Shown here one piece after another: positions 1 to 12,397 of a DNA stretch of 64,000 nucleotides. The DNA comes from Edaphochlamys debaryana (Eukaryota; Chlorophyta; Chlorophyceae; Chlamydomonadales). Below the pieces are notes generated by a model. That model was not told the origin of the DNA, did no database searches, and saw only the letters and a program-made list of their open reading frames with translations. The stretch is from contig JAEHOE010000197.1 of assembly GCA_016858145.1 (NCBI GenBank), forward strand, positions 107,425-171,424, in the 5' to 3' direction. The stretch's first letter is position 1. Each line of letters starts with the position of its first letter. The position numbers and the translations under genes were made by a program.

Positions 1-1284
1 CGTCCCCGAGCATGCGTGGTAGCAGCTCGCAAGCGCGGCATCGCTGAGGGAGAATGGGAACCAGCCCGCCGCATGCTCGCAGCCCTTGATCTCGAAATCG
101 CCAGCCAAGGGCAGCAGCAGGCCGCACGTGACTGAGGGGCTGAGCTGCGCCAAACGCACGTGGCCGCACAGCCGCTTGCGCGTGGCGGCGTCCGTGCTGG
201 CCCCGTTGGCCCGCATCCACGTCGCCAGCAGCGTCAGCACGCTGTCCTCGCTGTCGGTTGCCAAGCCATCCGACTCCAGCAGACCCTCGAGTGCCGCCAC
301 TCGGAGGGCCTCCAGCTGATGCCGCAGGGAGGGCGTGTTGAGGGCGGCGAGGGTGGAGCCGAAGTGCCGTACCAGCTGGGCCTTGGCTACCGTGAGGACG
401 TCTTGAAAGCCGGAGTCGCCGTTGGGCCACAGGGTCTCGCAGGCGAGAAGTTGCAGCAGGGCCGGCTCGGGCCCAGCGGGGCCCGCGGGCTCGGGCCCAG
501 CCGGGCCCGCGGTCTGCTGGGCCTTCGCCAGCCACTTGACGCAGGCGGCGGCGCACCCCTCGATGGCCAGGTAGTCCCCGGCCCGCAGCACCTCCAGGGC
601 CTCACGGATGCTAGAGGCGTGGACCTGGGTGGGTGACGCAGGTTGTGGTGGGCAAGCGGTTAAGGAGAGCAGCAGAAAAATGCATGCAGCCCTCCAGAGG
701 CCAAATGCAAACCACGGTGAGTCCGCATGCATGCCGCTGCGCCTGTGCCTGACTGCAACGGTGGCCCCTCACGCTGCCCACGCTGGCCCGTGGCCCGCCC
801 GGCCTTCCGCTGACGGCTTACAATTGTTTACCCGAACACACTTCTCCTCGGCCGCCTTCCCAGTCTACCAAATCACACGTACCTGTCCCGTGTAGGCGAA
901 GCGGATGGCTAGGCGGGCGGCCGGTAGCTCGTCCTCGCTCCCCAGGGGCACGCGGAGCACGGGGCGGCCGTGCGTGGCCGACTTCACCCAGCGGTCGAGC
1001 TGCACAGGGCCGCGACGCTCGCACCAGTTAGGAGCTGCGGCGTACGTGGGCCGCCTGCAGCTGCGCGATATCATTCCGCTCACCTGCGCGCCGAAGCGCT
1101 CGGGTGCCGCGAGACGCAGAACGAAAGCATGCGCGGGCAAGGGCGGGCCCAGCACTGCCCGCTCGCCATCCCGCTCGGCGCTGTCGATTGTCGAGTCCTC
1201 CAAGCAGAACTCGATGGTGCAGTCAGAGACTGATTCGCTGCCGAACAGGTTGGGCAGCGCTGCGACGACAGTGGGGTTTGCCAT
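1..1284 (-). CDS. BTB/POZ and BACK domain protein, 3' part beyond window
   Basis: Two exons are visible: 883-1284 and from 624 down to the window edge. The join is phase 0 with GT and AG at the ends. The start is the ATG at 1284 (MANPTVVAALPNLF). Exon 1 encodes a BTB fold: NLFGSESVSDCTIEF, the PAHAFVLRLAAPERF segment typical of the BTB core, and the RLAIRFAYTG strand. Exon 2 opens with VHASSIREALEVLRAGDYLAIEG and continues as a BACK-like helical region (AALEGLLESDG, then LLATWMRANG). BTB-BACK proteins usually recruit substrates to CUL3 ubiquitin ligases; that role is inferred from the family only. A coding microsatellite gives a duplicated GPAGPEPA peptide in exon 2. The C-terminus and any partner domain lie outside the window. 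Confidence 0.8.
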
Positions 1285-2320
1285 CGCCACCGCCACGTAT
1301 GAGCTGTACCCTGATGCGAGCTGCCTGTATTGCCTATAAGCAGTTATCGGACACCTGGCTGCTGTTGCGGAGGAGAGAGGAGTCGAGGCGAGGAGTTCCT
1401 CGGGTAGAGATGAGAGGAGCCATAGCGCTGCAACCGTAGAGGCAGACCTAGGAGTGACTTTGTGCCTCAGCTCCCAGCAGGCAGTCCTCTAACATGCTTC
1501 CGCCGCTCCCGTCGCCCTGCCGATGCCGCCCCGCTCGTCCCATGCCTCCCGACAGCCACGACGCTGCCACCCGCCCGTGCACTGCCCCGCCACCGCCACC
1601 GCCACCGCTACCTCCACGCCTCTACGCTCCACCCTCTGTCCGTAGGGCCCGTATGGATTCCATGCCCCTCCCTGCACGAGCCACTACTTGCACTGCACCC
1701 TTCCGCCTCCACCTCTCCACGACTCCACCCCCCAGGCAACCCTGCTTCTCCCAGTAACTTTACCCCCGCCCGTGCGCCGAAGACACCTCCCAACCTCGCT
1801 GGATTCCATGGCCGCCTGCTGCCCGGGAGCCGGAGCCGTGCGTGCCCTCGCCACTCGCATGGCACTTCACTTCAACCCCGCCTCACGCCTGTTTGCCGGG
1901 CGCACTGCCGGTGGCGGTTGGGTACCGCTGAGACGTCCACGCGGCGAAGCCCCCGTCGAGAGCGTAGATCTGCGGCGGTTGGCGGTCGCCACAAAGGGCC
2001 GAGGGGCGAGGGGATAGCAACGCCTCCAGTCAAGCGGATGGCCACACGAGGTCTCTCTTAGTGGCCGTTGCGGGGGGGGGGCGACCTGTACCTCCATGTC
2101 CATGACGTCATCGATCTATCTATAGATCTAAGATCCTATCGGTCGTCTCCATTTCCCACCCAACTGGGGCCCGGACCGGTATCCCCACCCTGCCCTTCCA
2201 GCCTAGGCACCTCTCTGTTGGTCTTCGGGCCTGGGCGGCACAGTCGGGGTCCCCCTCGGGCCCACGCGAGACCCCAACCAGGCCCCAACCAGGCCCCAAC
2301 CAGGCCCACGCCAGGCCCAC
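1285..2320. other. Intergenic/possible 3' region, no gene recognised
   Basis: This lies upstream of the BTB gene and downstream of the last rhodanese exon I can trace. It contains a CCACCG-rich low-complexity stretch near 1580-1620 and an AT-richer palindromic patch near 2108-2136 built on ATCTATAGAT. No open frame here resembles a known family. The missing C-terminal exon of the rhodanese gene could lie here but I could not identify it. Confidence 0.4.
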
Positions 2321-3503
2321 CTGGATGTACCCGTACGCCGCCACCTTGGCGAACTCCTGGCAGGCCAGCAACGCAGATATGGTGGCTGTACGGCAGGGGC
2401 ACACGCGCGGGTGGTGAGGGGTGGCCTGGGTGAGGCGGTGTTGGGCAGACCCCACCTGGGCCCCGCATCCATTACTCACTGCCTTGACGATTGCGCGAGC
2501 ACCAGCCGGTAGCCCTCGGATATCCCTCTCCTACGAAGACAGTCTCTCGATACCCCGCCCCACGCTCCTCCACCCTCCCCCTCTCTCCCCTCCACCCACT
2601 GGTGCAGTAGCAGGCCAGGTTTCGGTCGGGGCTGATGCCCTCGCGTCTGGAGGCCCACTTGGCGGCCACCTGCGCGGCCGTGGCCAGGGGCACACTGCGG
2701 AGGGCGACGGTGGAGGGGGAGGATACGGGTCAGCAGAACAGCGACGGCACCGGAAGGCACTGGAACCCGCTGGCCCCGACTGGTTCCACGCCTGTGCTTT
2801 GTCTCTCTGCTGAAGTGCAAGTCGTCTCTCGAGCAAGCTCGTGTGAAGCCAAGGTACGGTGGGGACAGCACCTGCCCGAAGCCCCCACGTGGCCCCGCCC
2901 CGCACCTGCGCGCCCCCGGCACGTGGGCCATGGGGTACAGCACCGACGGCCGCACGTCCAGGAACGTGATGTTCCCCAGCTTCTCATCGCCCTTGCCCTT
3001 GGACCAGAGCGCGTGGAAGGCCGTGGCGTTGAGCAGCTGAACCGTCGGCGGCACCGCGGGAGGCCGCGGCGGCGGGAAGGAGCGGGGCGGGGGCGACCTC
3101 CGGGGCGGCGGCGGCCGCCGGGGGGGCCGCGAGACGCGTGCGTCGGCTGCAGGGAGAGGGGGCCAGGGGTTGGGTTTGGGGAGAATGTGTTTGGTGTGTT
3201 TTGGCAAAGGGGCAGCGTTTGCCACGGCCAGAACGCTGGGAGGGCTAGGGCACGGTCCCGGACGAGGAATCCGTACGAAAGGGGGGCGGGGTCCTTCTAC
3301 CGGTGCGGACCCAGCATGTCCGAGGTAGGGCTCACCTTGCCGTGGCCCAAGGCTGGCGAGGGGGAGCAGCAGCAGTGCTGCCTGCGTGGGTTGGTGCAGA
3401 TGGCGCGTCGCGGGGCGTTGGGGTCAGGGCCGTCAGGCACAGGATGTGGGACGGACCTGCTGCAGACCTCCAACACCGCCGAGACCTGCGAGCGCGCCCG
3501 CAT
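2321..3503 (-). CDS. Rhodanese-domain protein, ends incomplete
   Basis: Exons on the minus strand: 2906-3146, 2600-2694 and 2321-2385, joined in frame with GT-AG introns. They read through the rhodanese core: LLNATAFHALWSKGKGDEK, then ITFLDVRPSVLYPMAHVPGA, then ATAAQVAAKWA, then RNLACYCT and SALLACQEFAKVAAYGYIQ. This matches the V-D-x-R-x-x-x-Y-x-x-x-H-I-P-G-A pattern and the helix after the active loop; CYCT holds the candidate active cysteine. A possible first exon at 3336-3503 (MRARSQVSAVLEV) does not join in the right phase, so the start is uncertain. The final GG-aromatic strand (usual GGLxxW) was not found. Plant and algal rhodaneses with such a loose loop are often plastid-located; that is inference. 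Confidence 0.55.
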
Positions 3504-4605
3504 ATCTCTCAGCTGAGCACCTGTGTTCCCCCCAGCTCGCTAGCGAATTAAGCTGGCTCTCGCGGGGCGCTTTCCATCGGGGTATCCATCCGGGCCTGCG
3601 TCCTCGATGGCCTGCAGCTGTGCAGGTTGCCCCTTCTATCAGCGCGTACCAGAAGGAGCTGCGAGAGGCGACTTCTTGACGCCATCCTCGCGGTCGCGCC
3701 CCGAGCAGTTACGCCACCAGCGCTGCGCGTGCACTCAGCGCGAGCAGCCCTAGGCGCGCCGGCCAGATATAGCTGAGTAAAGGACGACTTAAGCGCAGTT
3801 CAGCTCGGGCGGTGGTCGTGGGCGGGCGGCTTGTGTGAGATATGGCGTTCTTCCTTTAAGGGCCAGGCGCGCGAGGGTCCTAGCGTCAGCGCTCGAACTG
3901 AGAGGAGTGAGGGCAAGGTCAATGGCTGGTCGTGCGGGTGGCATGCATGCACACCGCACGCGGGTGCAAATTGTGCCGCGACAGCTCGGCCCGCACTCGG
4001 CCTTCCGCAGCGGCTCACCACGCGCTCCGACGCCAGCAGCAGATCAGCAACAAGTATGGTCCGGTAGCAAGCCGAGTCCGCCTGCCCTCAACCAAGGGCA
4101 ACCCGTGGAGGACCCTCCGGACGGACTCTCCGCGTCCATGCCTCCTCCCCGCCGGCGCCTGTCCGATGCCCAGTCTGGCCTGCCGACACCCCCTCTCCTC
4201 CCTACGCCACAACCAAGCGCTTCGCTTCGTTGTTTTCTTCTACCCCCTCTCCTCACCCGCCCCAAGCTCTGGCACGCGCTCACGCCCTTATGCACGCCAC
4301 AGCCCCAGCCCACTGCAGCCGCTCACCGCCCACCCACCCACCCCACGGCATGCCTACACCAGACCAGCTCCACGCCCTGTACCCCACGCCCGGTCCGAGC
4401 TACCTGCTCACCTGCTCATCTGCTCACCCTGCGCGGCCCAACGGCTACCCTAGCCCCCCCCCTTTCACAACTCGCCCCATCTCACTCCCTCGCCCCAGGC
4501 TGCTCCGCCCCGCATACCCACACCCACCTCCTCTCCCTCCACCCACCGCCCTCCTCCCTATCCCTCCTCTCCCTCCACCTCCTCCTCCACCTCCCTCCAA
4601 CGACC
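3504..4605. other. Intergenic, C-rich
   Basis: This separates the rhodanese gene (upstream side) from the villin stop codon. The 4100-4600 part is a C-rich, homopolymer-poor stretch that produces open frames in several registers with no family resemblance. It probably holds the villin 3'UTR and the rhodanese promoter. No gene is supported. Confidence 0.4.
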
Positions 4606-7600
4606 TCACGCCTTGCCCGACGCCCGCTTGCGTGCCTCGATGGCCTCCAGCGCCGCGCTCTTGACGGCGGCGTGGTCCCAGCCGGGGAAGTTGGAGGTGA
4701 AGAACAGCGGCTCCTGGCCCGCCTCCACCTGCGTGGGTGCGTATATGTGTGAGCGAGCAGTATGCAAAGACTCGGGACTCGGGGCTTGGGACTCGGGACT
4801 GGGGACCCATTGCACACATTGTTGCCCCACACGCCACACCTCCACAAGCAGCACGCGCCCCGAGCGGCCGCTGAGGGTGAGGTAGCGCCCGGCCACGTCG
4901 CGCGCGCGCGGCCGCTCCGTGTGCTTGCAGGCGCCGCCGTACCACACAAAGAGCTGCGGGGGAGGGGAGGGGGAGGGGAGGGGAGGGGAGGCGAGGGGAG
5001 GCGAGGTGAGGCGAGGTGAGGCGAGGGGAGGCGAGGGGAGGCGAGGGGAGGCGAGGAGAGGCGAGGGGAGGCGAGGGGAGGAGGGGAGATTGCGGAAGGC
5101 AAGTGTGAGCGCAACACCGGCACAACCTCCGCGCCCCGTGTGGACGAGCACCACGTCCTTGGCTCTCCCACCTCTGCTCCAATCATAGCTCACGCCACCT
5201 CAGCCCCGCTGCTCAACTATAGCCCCACAGCTCATTCTAGCCCCCCCCCTCCCCCGTGTCAACGAGCGTCACATGAAGGCCCTCGCCTCGGCCCCCGTGT
5301 CCAGCAGCATCACGTCCTCGTTCACCCACCCCTGCTCACACATACCACCTTGCGAGCAGCCCTGAACATACCACCTTGCCCTTCTCCCCTCTATCCCTCT
5401 GCCTCCCTCATACTGTCAGTCACCCAAGCCCACCTCGGCCCCCGTGTCCAGCAGCATCACGTCCTCACACACCCATCCCTCCTGACCCAAAGCTCCTAGG
5501 CCTTTCCTGCCCCCCTCCATTTCCCTCCCTCCCTCCCGAACCCAACCCACCTCGGCCCCCGTGTCCAGCAGCATCACGTCCTCGTTCACCAGCGAGTCCT
5601 GCGCGAAGGACGTGCTCATCTCCACCTTGAGCCCGCGGCCCGCGCAGTCGGCCAGGCGGAAGAGCTTGGGCGGCCCCGCGGCGGTGCGGCTCGTGGTGGC
5701 GGCGTAGGCGGCCTTGCCGCCCAGCGCCGACCAGAAGTCGGCCGGCTCGGAGCCCTCCTACGGGGGTGAGCGGTTGTAGGGGTGGGTGGGGTGGGGGGGC
5801 GCGGATCAGAGGGGGCTTAGGTGGGTGTAAGGAGCGCATCGCAACACCGACGACGGCTCGGAGCCCTCCCGCAGGCTTGAGGGCAGTGGGCTGGGGTGGG
5901 AAGGATTCGGGCAGCACTGGTTCGGCGGTGAGACGTGGGCAGGGCGGTGGGGAAATGGGCGGCAACACAATTCGGACACGACCGGGCAGCACGACTCCCC
6001 ACGCCATCTAGGACCCGCCACACAGGACTGCCCGACGGCGCACTCCCACCTCGACTCGCGCCACCGCGCCGCCGGCCGCCAGCGCCGCCGCCACCGCCGC
6101 CGCCACCTCCTGCTCCCCCGCGCTGCTGCCCTTGCCCAGCCACAGGCTGACGGGGCCCGCCTGCACCGGCCCCGCAGTGATCTCCGGCGCCCGCTCCAAC
6201 ACGAAGCAGTCGCCCGAGCACAGGCTGGGGGCCTGGGCGGCGACCTCGACTGGGGGTGGGTGGGGGTGGGGGGTGGGGGGTGGGGGGGCGGAAAAGGACG
6301 GGTACGGGCGAGGGGGGCGAAGCGCGCGCGGCAGCAGTGTTTGGCTGAAGCCTGGAGGACAGACTGGGGGCCTGGGCTGTAACCTCGACTGCGGGAGGCG
6401 GTAAACACCGCCTGCGCGAACGAGCCCGAGCTTCCCTTTTCTTCCCGTGCCGCCCCTCCCCCTCTGCGTGCGCCTGTGCAGTTGCCGCTCCCCCGCCCTC
6501 CCAATGCACACAGCCCGGCCTGCGATGTAGACCCCATCCCCTAGGCCCTTCCCCGCCCTGGCCTCCCCCGAGCCCCCCTCTCTTCATGTCATAATCCCTC
6601 CCTCTATGTGCGCTCTCTGCAAACCCCGCCGCGCCAGCCCTCCTCCGGGCCGCCTCCCCACCTGCGTGAGCCTGCGCCGTGGCCTCCCCCTTGACCTGGT
6701 ACAGGTGCACCCCGGGGGGGGAGCGGCCGGGCGCCTGGTGGTGCGGGCGGGGGCCGTTGCGGACAATCATGGTGCCCCTGGGGGGGAGGGGGGAATGGGG
6801 GCGAGGGGCGACAGGGGCCGGGGAAGCGTGAGGAGGGACGTGAAAGAGCCTGCTAGTAAATGCCGACGCTAGAGGACACCACCGCCCGAACATCATAACC
6901 GCTGCAAACCCTTGCCCCCCCTGCCCCGTTCCCTCCGTCCTCCCCCCCCCCTCACTTGAACAGCCTCACGAAGTGCCCCGGCTCCAGGTTCTGCTCCACA
7001 CGCACCAGCGAGCAGCGGCCCGCGTACTTGGCCCGGTGCATGTCGGCGGCCATGATGGCGGCGGCGCCCTGGGGGGGGGGGGGATGGGGGGGGGAGGGGA
7101 GGGGAGGGAGGGGGAAGGGGTATTGGGTGTTTAAAAGGGGTTGGATAGGGCATGTGGGGTGTTTGAGGGCAGCCATGATGCCGGCGGCGCCCTGCAGTTG
7201 GGGGGGAGGGGGGCTGGAGAGGAAGGGGAGGCGGAATCGGCATCCCCAGGCTGGAACCCTCCACCGCTATAGCCCTTCTCGCCCACCTGCTCAATGTTGC
7301 CGCAGTGCCTCCCCTGCCACGTGTAAACGGCATAGCGCAGGTCGGCCGTGTCTGGGGGTGGGTAGGGGGGCGGGGGGCGGGGGGTGGGGGGTGGAGGGCA
7401 TCCACGCAGCATACGCAAACGCCCAGGCTGGAGGCTCACGTGCCTTGGGGGGTGTGAGCATAGGTGGATCCATTTGCTTTCCCGTCTGATCGTCTCGGCC
7501 TCCCTTCCCCCTCCCCCTCCCCCTCATCCCCCTATCCCCCCCCCACCCCCACCCTTGGACGTGGAGTAGGTGTGCAGCACCACGTAGGAGGCTCCGTCGT

Positions 7601-10600
7601 AGAACACCCCCACCTCCTGGCGGGGCAGCTCCAGGGCCGTGGCCTGGGTCATGACCCACACCTGTCGGGGGGGGGAGGGGGGAGAGGGGGGGAGATTGGA
7701 GAGGGAAAAAGGGGGTGCTTGCTGCTGAGCGGGGTCGCGCCGACGCCAGGATGTAGGCAAAAGGGGGGAGAGAGGATCAGGAAGAGGGGTGAGCTTGAGA
7801 GAATGAGGTTGATGTTACAGCACTGAAGAAGGCGGGTGGATCCAGGATAGGCGGTGGGCGGATCGTGGGCAACGTGGCACCGCCTTAGCGCCGAGTGGAC
7901 GCGCCCCGTTATCCTGAGCCTCAGGCCCCGCCAATCCATGCCCACGGGGCCCTGGATCACCTGGATCTTGCTGGTCGTCAGATTGCCGTACGCCGCCTCC
8001 AGGCCCTTGGCGGCGGCGCCCGCCCCGGCGCCGCCAGCGGCCGCGTCGGCCGCCTGAGCCTGAGCCTGCATGGCGGTCGCCGCCTCGTCGGGGTTGTACG
8101 GCAGCTCATCTACACGGCAAAACGGGACGAGCGTAAGGCGTGAACAAGGCCCCAGGTGTCCCCCTCCCCTCCTCCCCAGCCCCTCCGTCTCACCTCTCCC
8201 GCCCCGCAACAGCTCGCGCAGGCAACCCACACAAACCACCCCCTGTCCCCAGCCCCTCTGCCTCACCCGTGCCCCGCCCCGCCACGGGCACCCGGTTGCC
8301 GAACGAGTCGCGCCCCGCGGCCGCCCCCGGCCCCGCTCCGCCCTCCCCCGCCCAGTCCGCGAAGTAGGTGGTGAAGAGCCCGGGCTCGAAGCGGGCCTTG
8401 ACGGCCTTGACCAGGGCCGAGGGGGGCAGGCCGCGGGAGGAGGCGAAGCGGCCGCCCACCTGGGGTGAGGTGAGGTTGGGGTGGGGGTTGGGGGTGGGGA
8501 TTGGGGGTTTGGGGATTGGGAGGGGTGGGGGTTGAGGGTTCGGGAGAAGTCCGTTTCAGCTGGACTGCCCATTGAACATCCTCCCCCCCACAGCGGATCA
8601 CAGAGAGAGTGGAGGATCGGGTTGAGGGCACTACAGGGGTTTGGGAACGGTTGGCATGCGGTCCGCAGCCTCAGCGAGGGACGCGTGTGTTCGCCCACCT
8701 GCAGCGGGGCCCCCAATGCCACCCACCCACCTGCAGCGGCGCCGCGGGCTTGGCTTACACGAGCATCCCTCCACACACACCCTCTCCCCCATCTTTTTCC
8801 CCCTCCCCGCGTCCCCCCCAGACTCCCCCCTCTTCTCCCCGCCCGCCCCCACCTGCAGCGGCGCCGCGGGCTTGGCGCACTCGTGCCCGGTCCACACCCA
8901 GATGCAGCCGGCGGCCAGCAGCACCAACTGCGCCCCCGGCTCCAGGGCGGCGCGGTGCAGGGGCTGCCCCTCGGAGCCGACCTGGGAGAAGCCCGAGCCG
9001 CCGCCGTCCACCTGGGGTGGGGGGGAGGGAGGGGGCGGGGGTGGGAGGGAGAGGGTTTGTTGGTGTCAGACAGACAGGTGCGGCGGCGACCAGCGAGCCC
9101 GATGCGCAGAGCCCGAGGTCCAGAGTAAAAGGTGGTAGGGGTGGTAAGGTGCCTAGGTCGAAGCCACCCGCACCTACCCAACATAGCTGTCCCTTCGACT
9201 GCCCTACCTTGTAAAACGACCCTTTCCTCCGCATAACTCCAGGGGCCCAGGCCCTTCACTCCACCCCAGGACCCAGCCCTAGCCCCCCCCCCACACACAC
9301 CTTGAACAGCTGCGGCGGCGCCAGTGCCGTACCTCACCCCTCCCAAGCTCCTTACTCTCTAGCTTCTCCCTCTTTGCTGTCCCCCACACACGCACACACC
9401 TTGAACAGCTGCGGCGGCGCCAGTGCCGCCGGCGGGGGCTTGTCCGCCTCCGCGTCCTTGATGGCTGCCGCCTCGGGGGGCGCCTTGCAGCCCAGGCGCT
9501 GGAAGAAGGCCAGAGCCTCGCCGCTCACGCCGTCGCCGTCGTCCAGCACGGCCAGCTGAGAGGGGTGGGTGGGGGTGATTTTCGGGAGGTTGGGGGGGGG
9601 TGCGGCCGGGGGGAGGGCGGGCAAGAGGTTAGGGACTCTCTTGCTGACGCGCCCATCAATTGCAGCAGGCGGTCAGCAAGCACGGCCAGCTGGGGGTGGG
9701 TGGGTGGGGGTTGAGGGGGTGGGCAGAGGGCACACGCGAAAGCGAGATGGGGGACCAAGGCCGGCAGAGAGAAAGGCGGGGAACCCGTGGGGCCCGAAAA
9801 CCCCCAGCCGTCGCCGTGGTCGTTGGTGTGGACTAAGAGTGGGGAAAGCCGAGGTTGGGCGGGGACACGAAGCGGGGCAGGCAGCCAGGGTACCGGGTGC
9901 CGGGTGCGGTGGCTGTAGGCGAGGAGGCTCTGGGTGGCAGCTCGCCCGCCTTGCCTCAATCGTGACGCCTTTACGTCACGCCTTTACCCAACGTGCGGTC
10001 AGCAGGCAAAGGCTTGCTTGCTGAGAGCCGGGGCCGGAGCCCGTTCCACCCACCTTGATGCCGGTTCCCTCCTTGAAGGCGTTGGCGGTCTCTGCGGGGT
10101 GCGGTGGACAGAGCAGGGTCGGCGCCAGAGCAGGGCCTCCATCCAGGGCACCCGCCCCCACCACACACGGCACTCAACAATAAGCCCGTCCCAATCCGTC
10201 AATCCCGCTGTGTCCCCGCTTCCCCCGGGCGTTCCCCCTCCTCCCCCACCCCGCCCGGCCCCGCTCCCCCACCGATGGCGCGCGTCTTCTCCCGGATGTT
10301 GGCCGACGAGCCGTGCCACACCCACAGCTGCCGCGCGCCTCCGTCCTCCAGCAGGAAGCAGTCGCCGTGGTTGAGCGAGGCCAGGCCGCAGGGCACCTCG
10401 AACACCTGGGGGGTGGAGGGGGGGGGGCGGGGCAGGGGAAGATTGAGCAGGGGTGGCTGAGACTAGCGGGTTGAGACTCGCATGGATTCTGCTTCTCGCC
10501 TGCAGGCCGGCCCGGCTTGTACTTGAAAAGCTCTAGCATCCCCACCCCTACCCCTACCCCCACGCCCGCCTCGCTAGCCTCCCCACCCCCGCCCCGCGCG

Positions 10601-11643
10601 CCCTCCTCGCCAGCCTGCCACCCCCTCTGCCCTCCCCCCCCCCCTGCGGCCTCGCCTGCACGCAGGTCCGGCTGGGGCTCTTGATCTGGTACAGGCGCAC
10701 GGGCAGGCTGCCCTTGGCGGCCGCCGCGTCCTTGAAGCCCGTGGCGTAGCCCCCGGTCATGATCTTGAGCCGCGGGAAGAGGCGCAGGAACTCGGGCGAC
10801 TCGGAGCCCTGGGGAGGGGGGTAGTGAGGGGAGCGGGTCAGGGGAAGCGAGACCAAGGGAGTGGGAGGGACAAGCACTGGAGCACGTTGGCGCTGGCCCC
10901 GGCATGCCAGCCTGAGGCTGGGAACGTTGGCGTCAGGCTCCCGCCTTCCACGCCTCACATGGCCGACCCACATCGGCTGCGGCGGCCCCCCCAAACCCCT
11001 ACAGTGGACCGCCGACCCACATGGGCGCGCTAGGCCCAAAGACCGGCCCTTTTATCGTCAGCCCAATCCCCCCCCCCCCCGCGCACCTGCGGCTGCCTGA
11101 ACTGCACGGGCCCCCCGCCAAGGGAGTCGTCCAGCTGCTGGGCGAAGATGGCCACGCTGCCGGCCTCATCCTGCACAACGGCGAGCACGTGAGATAAACA
11201 CACGGGGCATAAGCGCTAGTGGTTGGCCTCAGGCACCCCCGCTGGACGACGCTCAAGGCTCAACACTGCTAGCAGGGTTAAGCACTCGGCCTTCAATACT
11301 ATGAAGTCCAATTGTCCAGGACAGGACCCCCAGCCCCCCAGCCCCCATCGCCGCCTCACCGCCGTTGTGTCCCGGCCCAGCCAGAAGTGCACATGGTGCC
11401 TCAGCTGGCCCTCGGCCTTGAACGTGTCGAGAACCAGGTAGCAGTCGCCTAGGGAAAAGGGGTCAGAACAGCGGAGGGTAGGGCTTGTTGACTGCAGCCC
11501 TGAGAGGTCATGGGATGCGATCCCGGTTGCTTGAGGAGCGTGGGTTGCTGGCCAAAGTGCGGTCCGTTTGTGGGCACGCACCCGAGAAAAAGGAGCCGTA
11601 GTTCTGCTTTGGCTCATCCACGAGGTTGAAGTCCTTCACGCGC
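4606..11643 (-). CDS. Gelsolin/villin-family actin-binding protein (first exon missing)
   Basis: Eighteen exons, listed 5' to 3': 11582-11643, 11360-11448, 11087-11170, 10656-10808, 10273-10405, 10054-10091, 9400-9555, 8853-9011, 8267-8459, 7961-8109, 7553-7661, 7287-7351, 6956-7068, 6662-6777, 6050-6249, 5551-5757, 4840-4953, 4606-4728; about 753 residues, all junctions in phase. Repeated gelsolin motifs are clear: NYGSFFSGDCYLVLDTF, GSVAIFAQQLDDSLGGGPVQ, GDCFLLEDGGARQLWVWHG, VFYDGASYVVLHTYS, GDCFVLERAP with LWLGKGSSAGEQE, EDVMLLDTGAELFVWYG and the last-repeat ending LFFTSNFPGWD. About six repeats fit a villin/gelsolin core that binds, caps or severs actin with calcium. The protein stops shortly after FPGWD with no villin headpiece. 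The 5' exon with the usual G-x-E-I-W-R strand was not found upstream of 11643. The 10656 donor may be GC. Confidence 0.9.
4955..5092. repeat. GAGGCGAGGG minisatellite in villin intron
   Basis: A run of ten-base GAGGCGAGGG/GAGGCGAGGT units lies right at the acceptor side of the exon at 4840-4953. On the coding strand it is a pyrimidine tract (CCTCGCCTCC), so it may simply be an expanded polypyrimidine tract. Confidence 0.85.
5287..5590 (-). repeat. Three copies of a villin exon 3' edge
   Basis: The sequence CTCGGCCCCCGTGTCCAGCA and the following ATCACGTCCTC occur at 5287, 5434 and 5551. The copy at 5551 is the genuine 3' end of the exon 5551-5757. The two others sit in the downstream intron, 117 and 264 bp away, and the 5434 copy retains the CACCT that would read AG|GTG on the coding strand. 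Confidence 0.9.
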
Positions 11644-12397
11644 CTTCAGAGGTTGAGGGAGGAAAGCAGGTCAGCGGTTGCTATAGGGCGAGATTGTGCG
11701 TGCGGAGCGGGGAGGCGGTCCAAGCTAGGGGTGACGAGCGCGGGGGGTGTTGCGGGGCCCGGCGTGGACCAAGAAGGGCGGACGCAGCCTCGAGCCTGCC
11801 TGTTCGGCCAAGACAGCCTACGCGGCTACAGATCACGGCTGGACACGTGCCGTTTGCGTCGCGACGCAGCTGGCTGCCCGCCATGGCTGACACCGCCCAT
11901 GCCCAGGGCACGCTCCGTGGCGTCCTTGCAATTTCGTCGGTGCCTACCATATGCGTATACCGACATCCTTCCCAGTGCCCTCGAACACGCCGGTCGGGGC
12001 CATGGCAGGTGATCCCGGAGTGAAATGCTACGAGGTTGGGCCACACGTCCGGTTACGGGCAGTCTCAAGGCTGTAGTGAGGCGGAGGGCGTGTGTCGACG
12101 AGCGTCTAGCGAAGCGTGCTTCCTCTCGAGTACGGATTCCATTCCGCGGGTGCGCGACAGCTGCAAGCTGCGCCACGCGTGCGCGAAAGCTGGGGCCTCT
12201 GCACACGGACGCTCGCTCAGTTCAAAGTTCCAAGCTGCAGAAGCCGTGTCGTCGCGATTCCATGCATCAACCCTGACATCGCGCATTTCCTCCGAGCTCA
12301 GCGCCCAGGGCACAAGCAGCCGTCAACACGTCAGATGGAGGCCGGTGGTAGCTATGGAGGCCCACGAAGGGAGCTACCGCTAGGTTTGCAGACCGGT
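11644..12397. promoter_or_regulatory. Divergent region between villin and LRR genes
   Basis: The villin gene runs left and the LRR gene runs right from here, so this 0.75 kb should hold both promoters and the missing first villin exon. The stretch lacks the G and C runs of the introns. I found no convincing TATA element and no exon that fits the gelsolin N-terminus. Confidence 0.35.
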
